38,512 nucleotides of DNA from the NCBI GenBank assembly GCA_018268835.1, contig JAFDVU010000055.1:1-38512 (forward strand), written 5' to 3'. Of this stretch, positions 32,572 through 38,512 are shown piece after piece. Origin of the DNA: Acidobacteriota bacterium (GTDB lineage: Bacteria; Acidobacteriota; Terriglobia; Bryobacterales; Bryobacteraceae). Within the stretch, counting starts at the first letter, position 1, and each line of letters starts with the position of its first letter. The notes beneath the pieces were generated by a model. It was not told the DNA's origin. It was given only the letters and a program-made list of their open reading frames with translations, and did not search any database. The translations under genes and the position numbers were made by a program.

Positions 32572-32607
32572 AAAAACGGCCCGGTCCACGCTGAAGAGGA
32601 CCGGGCC
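32572..32607 (-). terminator. Rho-independent terminator
   Basis: On the minus strand a perfect 10-bp stem (32598-32607 with 32578-32587, GGCCCGGTCC type) and a 10-base loop are followed by GTTTTTC (32571-32577). It lies 37 bp past the stop of the FecR/Trp-Tyr-rich gene and ends that transcript. Confidence 0.85.
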
Positions 32608-32644
32608 AAGTGGGAAGAAAACTCACGCTGATTGGGAAGATCGA

Positions 32645-34699
32645 TTAGCGGCCGCGGTGGCTTCCCCCGCCACCACCGGCCGGACGCCCGCCGCCACCGC
32701 CACCGGAGGAACGCGGGGCGCTGTAGCTGGGAGCGGAATACCGGGGCGCGCTGGGCGCCGAATAACGCGGTGCGCTATAGCTGGGCGCAGAATACCGTGG
32801 AGCGCTGGGCGCGGAGTACCGCGGTGCGCTGTAGCTGGGCCGTTCGCGGACCACCGGCGGGGCCACGCGCAGGCTTTCCTGCCGGCTGGGGCCGCTGTTC
32901 GGCGCCGAGTAGTTGTTGCCTCCCGGCTGGTTCATGAATTCCTGGCGCGGCTGGGGCTGACCGAAGCCGCCGCGGTTCTGCTGGCGCGGGGCGGCCTGCT
33001 GCTCGCCGCGGGGCGCGGCCTGGGACGCGCCGCCGGGACTGCCGAAGCGCTGCCAGCCGCCGCGATCCTGCTGGCGAGGGGCCACCTGTTGGCTCCGCGG
33101 CGCGGCCGATTGCTGCCGGAACGCTGGGTCGGCGCCGCCGCCGGCGTTCGGTGACACCGGCTGTCCGAACCGCCGCCATCCACCCGAGTTCCCGCCGGCA
33201 TTTCCACCGGGATTTGCGGCGGCATTGGACCCGCCGCGCACCTCCGGGCGGGCCGCCTGGAAGCCTCCGCTTCCCTGCCCGGACACCTGGCGACCTCCCC
33301 GGGCGAACTGCTGGAACGGCACGCGCTGCGCCGGCGCCGGCGTCTGGCTGCGGAAGAACCGCGCGTTTTCGATCGTCCGCGGAGGATTGGCCACGGCGCG
33401 GTCGCTAAAGCGCAGGTGCTGGCTGCTTGGGGCGAACGGGGTGGCACCCTGGATCGCTCCCACATTATGGATCTGCGAACCGTTGTAGCGCGAGATGCGG
33501 CTAAAACGGCCGTCCGCAAAGTCGCGATAGCCGACACCATTGACCGCGTTATACCGCGAGTTTCTATAGACGTTTGTGATGTTTACATTCGTAATATTAA
33601 TCTGACGGTTGAAGTATCCGCCGCTGTGGTACCAATTCCGGCCCCACCAGGGGTGATAGACCTCGTAGGGAGCCAGTGGCACCCAGCCGACGTTGCCGAA
33701 TCCAAAGCCGATTCCGCCGCCACCGCCGAAGCCGACCCAACCCACCAGGGCGGGCGACCAGTAGTGCCGCACTCCCATGACCCCGGGATACCAGCACCAG
33801 CCAAAGCGGTCGTTATGGAACCAGCGGCCGTAGTGATACGGGGCCCAGCCCCAAGGCTCGTAGCTGACCCAGCTCCAACCGTACCAGTCGAGCCAGGTCC
33901 AGCGGCCGTCATAATAAGGAGTCCAGTCCGCGGCCACCGTGGGACGCCACACGTAACCGTAATCCGGGGTGCTCACCCAGGCGCCGTATTGATCCAGGTC
34001 TTCGGCGCCGTAAACCCCCTGCGGGACGTAGCGATCGCTGGACGACTGCGTCAACAGGCGGTCGCGGCTCTCGCACCAGCGGTCCCAATCGTCGAGTCCG
34101 CCAGCGGAAACAACCTGAAACTCGGGGTCGGATGCCGGTCCGCGCGCCAGCATGGTCTGGCCGCTGTGGATCCACTGCGACCCGCTGGGACTGAAGATCT
34201 CCAGGTCGCCGCCGCGCGCGGTCACTTCCGTATCCCCGTTGTCGTTGACCAGGATGCGCGCGGTGCCGGCCTGCGACGGACGCACGCTCACGCTGGGGGT
34301 ATCGATCTCGATGTTGGCGCCGGTATTGCGCAGCACGCGGAAGGTCATCAAGCCGCGCGCCAGTTCCAACTGGTAGCGGTTGTAGGTGAGTTCGGCGAGG
34401 TGCACCTGGGCGTTGGCGCCGATGCGGGCCACATTGGCCGCGTCGAATTGAATTTCGGCGCGCGAGGCGGGGCCGCTGGCGATGCGATCGCCGGTCATCA
34501 ACGGCGCGTTGATCACGCCCGCCACCCAATCGCCGGAATCGCCGCGCTGCACGGTCACGTCGCCGTTCATCAGGCTGATCCGGGCGACCCCGCGCTGCAG
34601 GTCATCGGCATCCTGCGCGTTGAGCGGCACCAGCGATCCGGCCAGCGCCACCAGGGTCGCCGTGAGGGCCACACGCTTCGAGAAAGTAGTGAGTCGCAT
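32645..34699 (-). CDS. Secreted FecR-domain protein with Trp/Tyr-rich (DUF6600-like) region
   Basis: A 684-residue exported protein. Residues 1-28 are a signal peptide (ends PLNA-QD). A FecR-type beta domain spans about 36-170 (RISLMNGDVTVQRGD, TGDRIASGPASRAEI). Residues about 235-375 are rich in Trp, Tyr and Gly (DQYGAWVSTPDYGYVWRP, SWVSYEPWGWAPYHYGRW), matching the DUF6600-type pattern. From about 470 the chain is Gln/Arg/Gly/Asn-rich and ends with SAPRYSAPS-type repeats and a glycine tract, probably disordered. FecR-DUF6600 proteins are typical of Acidobacteriota and of unknown role, possibly wall or matrix binding. The ATG at 34699 has GGGAG about 7 bp upstream; the frame runs 20 codons further up without a signal. 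It is divergent from the PspA operon. Confidence 0.82.
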   Translation of the reverse strand: MRLTTFSKRVALTATLVALAGSLVPLNAQDADDLQRGVARISLMNGDVTVQRGDSGDWVAGVINAPLMTGDRIASGPASRAEIQFDAANVARIGANAQVHLAELTYNRYQLELARGLMTFRVLRNTGANIEIDTPSVSVRPSQAGTARILVNDNGDTEVTARGGDLEIFSPSGSQWIHSGQTMLARGPASDPEFQVVSAGGLDDWDRWCESRDRLLTQSSSDRYVPQGVYGAEDLDQYGAWVSTPDYGYVWRPTVAADWTPYYDGRWTWLDWYGWSWVSYEPWGWAPYHYGRWFHNDRFGWCWYPGVMGVRHYWSPALVGWVGFGGGGGIGFGFGNVGWVPLAPYEVYHPWWGRNWYHSGGYFNRQINITNVNITNVYRNSRYNAVNGVGYRDFADGRFSRISRYNGSQIHNVGAIQGATPFAPSSQHLRFSDRAVANPPRTIENARFFRSQTPAPAQRVPFQQFARGGRQVSGQGSGGFQAARPEVRGGSNAAANPGGNAGGNSGGWRRFGQPVSPNAGGGADPAFRQQSAAPRSQQVAPRQQDRGGWQRFGSPGGASQAAPRGEQQAAPRQQNRGGFGQPQPRQEFMNQPGGNNYSAPNSGPSRQESLRVAPPVVRERPSYSAPRYSAPSAPRYSAPSYSAPRYSAPSAPRYSAPSYSAPRSSGGGGGGRPAGGGGGSHRGR

Positions 34700-34863
34700 A
34701 GCGGTCTCCCGAACTTCAACCTCTGGCTTGCACGGGGTGGGCCAAACGGAAGCCCTCATCAGATCAATTAGTTAGGCGGCTAAGCGGCATAGCGGAGGTG
34801 GCCGAAAACCACCAGCCTGGCTTGGATGAATCAGCACGGCGGCGGCTGGCGGGGCGATTTCGC

Positions 34864-34892
34864 TTGACAGCTATCGCAGATTGCAATACAGT
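34864..34892 (+). promoter_or_regulatory. Sigma-70-type promoter of the PspA operon
   Basis: A perfect TTGACA (34864-34869), a 17-bp spacer and TACAGT (34887-34892), 4 of 6 in the -10. It points to the YbjN-like and pspA genes and has the best -35 I found in the window. The predicted start is near 34899, giving a leader of about 75 bases. The palindrome at 34874-34907 covers the -10 and start point. Confidence 0.65.
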
Positions 34893-34907
34893 AATTGCAT
34901 ATTGCGA
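34874..34907. promoter_or_regulatory. 34-bp imperfect palindrome over the promoter, candidate operator
   Basis: Arms TCGCAGATTGCAAT (34874-34887) and ATTGCATATTGCGA (34894-34907) match as inverted repeats at 11 of 14 positions around a 6-bp centre. Together they hold several ATTGC/GCAAT half-sites. Placed across the -10 box, it would suit a repressor. Classical psp promoters use sigma-54 and PspF sites, which I do not see. Confidence 0.55.
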
Positions 34908-34943
34908 TTGATTCTTGGGAACACAAATTCCCGGGATCGCGTA

Positions 34944-34976
34944 ATGATAGAGGAGTACAGAGCCGAATCACTATGA
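34944..34976 (+). CDS. Possible 10-codon leader ORF
   Basis: ATG at 34944 opens a 10-codon frame (MIEEYRAESL) whose TGA overlaps the ATG of the YbjN-like gene as ATGA. GGGA lies 8 bp before it. The YbjN-like gene itself has AGGAG 17 bp away, too far for good initiation, so coupling through this leader would solve the problem. The frame is short and may be chance. Confidence 0.3.
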   Translation: MIEEYRAESL

Positions 34977-35392
34977 CACCAACAACCAGTCCCCACATGG
35001 GCCAGATCCATGCCCTGCTTGCCGAGCGCGGTTACGAGGTGACCGAGCCGGCTCCGGATACGTTGCACATCCGCGAACTGGACAGCGGGGTAAGCATTCA
35101 GGCGGTGGTGGAAGGCGACATCATCTTCTTTACCCTGCCCTGCATCACGGTGGCGCGAGCGAAGGTGACGCCGGAGATCATGGCCGCGATGCTCGACGCC
35201 GGCAACGGCGTGAGCACGTCCTTTTTCCAGTTGTACGATGCCGGTGGCGGGAACGTGACGGTCACGCTGAACAACTTCTGCAAGCTCCAGGAAATGGGCG
35301 CGGAAGATGAAGACGACATCCTGAGCTGTGTGCATTTCCTGCTGGTGGATGTGATGAGCGCCCGGCGCCTGGTGGGCAGCCTGGCCGCATAG
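34973..35392 (+). CDS. YbjN/CesT-like protein of the PspA operon
   Basis: A 139-residue soluble acidic protein. Its alpha-beta pattern resembles YbjN-like proteins of the CesT/Tir chaperone fold: a first helix GQIHALLAERGYEV, strands in TLHIRELDSGVSIQAVV and DIIFFTLPCITV, then VTPEIMAAMLDAGNGVSTS, with a C-terminal helix DILSCVHFLLVDVMSARRLV. Such proteins have been found beside PspA-family genes and may act as chaperones or adaptors. DUF2170 (YjfI, partner of the PspA homologue YjfJ in E. coli) is another candidate and I cannot separate the two by eye. It is first in the operon, 35 bp before pspA. The ATG at 34973 is the first codon in frame that keeps the helix whole; AGGAG is 17 bp away. 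Confidence 0.7.
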   Translation: MTPTTSPHMGQIHALLAERGYEVTEPAPDTLHIRELDSGVSIQAVVEGDIIFFTLPCITVARAKVTPEIMAAMLDAGNGVSTSFFQLYDAGGGNVTVTLNNFCKLQEMGAEDEDDILSCVHFLLVDVMSARRLVGSLAA

Positions 35393-35427
35393 GTCGATAC
35401 ACAAGGAACAGACGAGGAGAGAAGACG

Positions 35428-36216
35428 ATGGCATTCCTTTCAGATTTCTTCGGGCGGCTGGGACGGGTGGCCCGCGGGCAGGCCAACGCCGGGGTGGACG
35501 CGGTAGAGGACGCGACCTTCGAGGCGACAGTGCGGCAGACCGTTGCGGACATGAAGACCGAGCTCAACAAGGTCGTGCGCGCCAGCGCGATGGCCATGAG
35601 CAACTACAACTCGCTGCAGGCCGAATACGACAAGTACGTGCGGCAAAGCGACGAGTGGAAGCAGCGCGCGGGCATGGCGCTCGACGCGGGCAACGAGGAT
35701 CTGGCCAAGAAGGCGCTCGCCAAGAAGGCCGAGTGCGATCAGCAGGTCAACTCGATGAAGCTGTCGGTGGAGCAGGCGCAGGCGACCAGCGACAAGCTCA
35801 AGCAGCAGGTGGCGGAGTTGAAGCGCAAGATCGAAGACGGCGAGCGCACGGCGGGCACGCTGGTGGCGCGCAAGAACGCGGCGGTGGCGCAGCGCAAGGT
35901 GAGCGAAGCCATGGCCGGCGTGGGCAGCGCCGATAACGCGTTTGCCGCGCTCAACCGTTTCGAGCAGACCGTATCCAAGGAAGAGGCGACCGCCAAGGCG
36001 TTCGATCAGTTGGCGAGCGCGGGCAAGGACGACGATCTGGAGAAGCAGTTCGCCCAACTGGGCACGGGCAATGTCGATTCCGCGCTGGAGGCCCTGAAGG
36101 CGGAGCGCAACGCGGCCAAGAATCCGCCGCCGCCGCCGTCGTACCCCAAGGAATTGCCGGCGGCCAGCGGTACGGTGTCGACGGCTTCCAAGGCGAGCGA
36201 AAAGGCAGGCGCCTGA
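35428..36216 (+). CDS. pspA: PspA/IM30 family envelope-stress protein
   Basis: A 262-residue PspA/Vipp1/IM30 relative, a peripheral membrane protein that forms ESCRT-III-like coats on damaged inner membranes. The amphipathic start MAFLSDFFGRLGRVARGQAN is followed by long coiled-coil helices (about 30-195), including AGMALDAGNEDLAKKAL, the usual hairpin region (GxEDLA-AL). After residue 200 the sequence leaves the classical length (about 220-230) with a PPPPPSYPKELP stretch and a Ser/Ala/Lys tail. It looks closer to the YjfJ-like branch than to E. coli PspA, judged by the N-terminus and context. A GAGGAGAG ribosome site precedes the ATG. It is second in a four-gene operon without pspB, pspC or pspF. 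Confidence 0.88.
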   Translation: MAFLSDFFGRLGRVARGQANAGVDAVEDATFEATVRQTVADMKTELNKVVRASAMAMSNYNSLQAEYDKYVRQSDEWKQRAGMALDAGNEDLAKKALAKKAECDQQVNSMKLSVEQAQATSDKLKQQVAELKRKIEDGERTAGTLVARKNAAVAQRKVSEAMAGVGSADNAFAALNRFEQTVSKEEATAKAFDQLASAGKDDDLEKQFAQLGTGNVDSALEALKAERNAAKNPPPPPSYPKELPAASGTVSTASKASEKAGA

Positions 36217-36229
36217 GGGTGGGCTCGAT

Positions 36230-36880
36230 ATGATCACCTTTACGCTGGAAGCCATTCTGGCGATCTTTCTGGTGATAATCCTGATGCGACTTTTCCGTAA
36301 AGAACCGAAGCCGGCGGAACCGGCCTACCAGGCTCCCGTCGAGGACCTGGCCAACCTGAAGGTCGGCGACGCCCGCACGGGAGACGTCCTCTCCATCGCG
36401 GGCGCGGGCGATCAGATGAGCGATCTGGATTTCACGGTGGACCGCGCCTCGCGTCTGGAGGCCGGCGCCCGCACGTGGGTGGAGTTTTCCGGACCTTACA
36501 AGGAGCGGCGCGTGGCCGTCCGCGTGGGCGGCGATGAAGACGAGGAGGCGGAGGTCTATCTCCACTCCTCTCCGGCCCGGGTGACCCTGGACGACGTCGG
36601 ATTGAGCGAGCAGGATCTCGCCGATATCGACGAACGGCAGAACCCGGCGGACAATTTCGAGTACGACAACACGTCCTGGAACTACCGGTTGAGCCGCGAG
36701 GTGCGCGCCTCCCGGGAGACCCCGCCGCAGCAAACCAGCTACTACTACTGGGAGTTCCTGACGCCGGACGCCGCGCGCCTGCTGAGTATTCGCAAGGCGG
36801 AAGGCGAGCCTTTCGCCGTCACCGTCTACCAGCGGATTCAGCCGGTCGATGTCACGGTTTATCGCGGCGCGAGAACCTGA
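36230..36880 (+). CDS. Single-pass membrane protein of the PspA operon (DUF4178-like)
   Basis: A 216-residue protein with an N-terminal membrane helix (5-22) and a soluble acidic domain. NLKVGDARTGDVLSIAGAGD, LDFTVDRASRL, TWVEFSGPYKERRVAV and then TSYYYWEFLTPDAARLLSIRK recall DUF4178 domains, which often accompany PspA homologues; DUF2491 (YjfK) is the alternative. The resemblance is by pattern only. By position it should tether or regulate PspA at the membrane. Charge around the helix (KEPKP after it) puts the domain in the cytoplasm. GAGG lies 11 bp before the ATG at 36230, 13 bp after the pspA stop. Confidence 0.6.
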   Translation: MITFTLEAILAIFLVIILMRLFRKEPKPAEPAYQAPVEDLANLKVGDARTGDVLSIAGAGDQMSDLDFTVDRASRLEAGARTWVEFSGPYKERRVAVRVGGDEDEEAEVYLHSSPARVTLDDVGLSEQDLADIDERQNPADNFEYDNTSWNYRLSREVRASRETPPQQTSYYYWEFLTPDAARLLSIRKAEGEPFAVTVYQRIQPVDVTVYRGART

Positions 36881-36890
36881 GGCAACCGTC

Positions 36891-38396
36891 ATGGAAAAGA
36901 CCGGATTGAAGCTCACGGCGGTCGTGGTGGCCGCCCTGATGGCAGGGGTGTGGTTTGCCGGCCTGGACGATCTGCCGCGCGACGTGCGCGCGCAGATCGC
37001 CGCCGAGCGGGCGCAACTGGCCACGGCGCAGAAGCAACTAGCGGCGGACAAGGACGCGGTCTCGCGCGAGGTGGCCGGCGAAGCCGCGCTGTTCAGTTCC
37101 CTGCCCTCGGCCGCACTTTACAGCGACCGGCTGGCGCGCTCGGAGAGCGTGCTGGCCGGGGCGGCGCGCGACATGGAGCAGTTGGCGCGCATCGAGAAGG
37201 CCAACCGCCGCACCGACGCCGCGCAGGCGCAGCAGATCCTGGCGCATGAGAAATCCACCCGCGCCGCGGCCCTGGCCGACGCCGATGCCGTGCGCAAGGA
37301 CGCCGACGGCTGGGTCGAGCGCAAGAATCATCTGCCCGAAGAAGCCCGCGAGATGGAGCGGGACTACCAGGCGGTGCGCGGCGCGGACGTGGCCGGCCTG
37401 GCCGCCGTGGTGACCAAGGCGGAAAGCGACTGGCCGGAGAAGAAGGGGGATCTAGAGGCTCGGCTCGCGGCCGTGCGTTCGGCGGCGGAGGATGCCGAGG
37501 ATTCCTGGCAGAAGAGCGCGGCGGCGCGTGCCGCGGCGGCATCCAACGAAACCGCGAAAGTGGACTTCGCGGTGCTGTTCCCGGCGGCGGACCGGCTGCA
37601 CACGGCGGCCGCCGAGGTGCCGGCGAAGGCGGCGGAACTGAAGTCCCTCACCGGCCAGCTCTACACTTCGTGGGACAAGCTGCTGGTGGATATGCGCTCC
37701 CGCGGCGGCCGATGGGAGCAGCAACTGCGCACGGTGCGCACGCGCGACGGCAAGACCACGAGCGACGACAACTGGGTGGAGGTCAGCAAGGCCCAATACC
37801 AGGCCATGGAGCGCAACCTCGGCATGGCGGTCGAGCACAAGGGCCCGGGCCGGTACGATGCCGAAAGTGAACGGGTGGCGCAGCCGGCCGGCTTCGCCTA
37901 CATGGCGCCTCCCGGCCAGAGCAACCAGTACGGCTACTGGCAGCGGTCCGGCGGCCAGAGTTTCTGGGTTTTTTACGGCCAGTACGCATTGCTGCGCGAC
38001 CTGTTGTTCAACCGAGACTACCGTCCGCTGGACAGCCGGGAATATCAGGACTACCGCGACTACCGGCAACGCAACCAGACCTACTACGGGCGCGATACCG
38101 ATAGCGGCGGGCAGAAGTACGGCACGGCAGGGAGTTCCACCCAGGAGCGGTATTCGGGCAGCACGTTTTCCCGCGGCGGCGGCTTCAAGGATTCCAAGTA
38201 CGCGAGCAAGCCGGGCGGTTACCGCGACAGCCAGTACGCCACACCCTCGATGCGCGATCCCAACGCGGACCACAGCCCGCGGACGTTCGGCAGCGGTTCG
38301 AGCCGGCCGTCGACACCGCGCGCCATGCCGCGTCCGGCGCCCAGCCGGCCGTCGATGCCGCGCAGCCCGGGGCGGTCGTTCGGGCGGCGGCGTTGA
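36891..38396 (+). CDS. Membrane-anchored coiled-coil protein of the PspA operon
   Basis: A 501-residue protein that I do not recognise as a named family. A membrane helix (8-25) leads into a long Ala/Glu/Lys-rich coiled coil (about 33-260). Residues about 270-380 form a compact domain with SWDKLLVDMRSRGG, NWVEVSKAQYQAME and then YWQRSGGQSFWVFYGQYALL, probably folded. The tail (400-501) is Tyr/Ser/Gly-rich, then Pro/Arg-rich (PRPAPSRPSMPRS), and likely disordered. The SD site GAGG overlaps the stop of the preceding gene, so it belongs to the operon. An anchored coiled coil next to PspA, itself a coiled coil, could form an assembly with it. The final 116 bp of the window after it hold only a repeat. 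Confidence 0.7.
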   Translation: MEKTGLKLTAVVVAALMAGVWFAGLDDLPRDVRAQIAAERAQLATAQKQLAADKDAVSREVAGEAALFSSLPSAALYSDRLARSESVLAGAARDMEQLARIEKANRRTDAAQAQQILAHEKSTRAAALADADAVRKDADGWVERKNHLPEEAREMERDYQAVRGADVAGLAAVVTKAESDWPEKKGDLEARLAAVRSAAEDAEDSWQKSAAARAAAASNETAKVDFAVLFPAADRLHTAAAEVPAKAAELKSLTGQLYTSWDKLLVDMRSRGGRWEQQLRTVRTRDGKTTSDDNWVEVSKAQYQAMERNLGMAVEHKGPGRYDAESERVAQPAGFAYMAPPGQSNQYGYWQRSGGQSFWVFYGQYALLRDLLFNRDYRPLDSREYQDYRDYRQRNQTYYGRDTDSGGQKYGTAGSSTQERYSGSTFSRGGGFKDSKYASKPGGYRDSQYATPSMRDPNADHSPRTFGSGSSRPSTPRAMPRPAPSRPSMPRSPGRSFGRRR

Positions 38397-38442
38397 GGGC
38401 GGAGGCGAACACTGAGCGCCTGGGGCGTGCCGCCGCGGAGTC

Positions 38443-38482
38443 CGGTTCGATCCGAAGGTCGGCCGGAGGCCGACGCTACCGT
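38443..38482 (+). repeat. Dispersed 40-bp repeat, copy 2
   Basis: 39 of 40 positions match 75-114, in the same orientation. The hairpin GTCGGC/GCCGAC and the GCTACC tail are conserved. It lies 46 bp past the last gene of the PspA operon, where the hairpin could also act on the 3' end of that transcript. Confidence 0.75.
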
Positions 38483-38512
38483 TCGGGCGGCGGGAAGTAG
38501 AATCGCGGGCGT

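Noticed and set aside
1..38512. End repeats read as attachment sites or as proof of a circular element
   Set aside because: There is no integrase, replication or phage gene, and the extreme end sequences do not overlap. The content is ordinary chromosomal.

Overview
The window is 38.5 kb of GC-rich, gene-dense DNA. It most likely comes from an Acidobacteriota chromosome of the Bryobacterales/Solibacter type. The pointers are a protein ending in the Solibacter-type C-terminal domain TIGR03437 (7512-8867), an 800-residue duplicated orphan ABC permease of the ADOP type (17954-20377), MacB-like permeases without an ATPase, and many TPR, FecR/Trp-Tyr-rich and secreted low-complexity proteins. The assignment comes from protein families only. 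There is no rRNA or tRNA in the window, and I saw no phage, IS or CRISPR element. Related hairpin repeats lie close to both ends, which fits a contig that stops in dispersed repeats.

Layout. 1-140: two hairpin repeats. 141-1799: a GT2-GtrA-methyltransferase fusion, convergent with a MacB-like permease pair and a 71-aa ORF (1790-4562, minus). 4854-6437: a secreted phospholipase C/acid phosphatase-type enzyme. 6434-8867: minus-strand secreted genes (possible small membrane protein, SGNH hydrolase, CxxCH/TIGR03437 protein). 8943-12454: a zinc-finger/lectin-fold protein coupled to a TPR protein, ending at a clear terminator. 12734-14878: a JAB/MPN-like domain fused to a TonB C-terminal domain. 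14899-15453: an exported DinB-fold protein. 15522-17911: a dolichol-phosphate-mannose-synthase-like GT2 coupled to a GT-C transferase. 17954-20377: ADOP permease. 20489-21700: orphan nuoB plus pgeF. 21730-22632: a zinc-ribbon membrane protein. 22613-26096: two overlapping GT-C type membrane genes. 26285-28373: a TrbI-like exported protein and a TMTC-like TPR membrane protein. 28392-29051: nth. 29143-30857: a double-BON protein and a BadF-type sugar kinase. 30869-32293: a chemoreceptor. 32645-34699: a FecR/Trp-Tyr-rich secreted protein. 34973-38396: a PspA-centred operon.

How it fits together. Most genes serve the cell envelope. Several glycosyltransferases could feed lipid-linked sugars to surface polymers or proteins. 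MacB/ADOP permeases, the TonB-type fusion, the BON protein and the PspA operon suggest envelope transport and stress handling. The most interesting unit is 34864-38396. A TTGACA promoter overlaps a 34-bp imperfect palindrome and leads, through a 10-codon leader ORF, into a YbjN-like gene, pspA, a single-pass membrane protein (possibly DUF4178-like) and a membrane-anchored coiled-coil protein. None of the classical pspF, pspB or pspC genes is present. The JAB-TonB fusion, whose JAMM motif has lost one histidine, is the second item worth attention.
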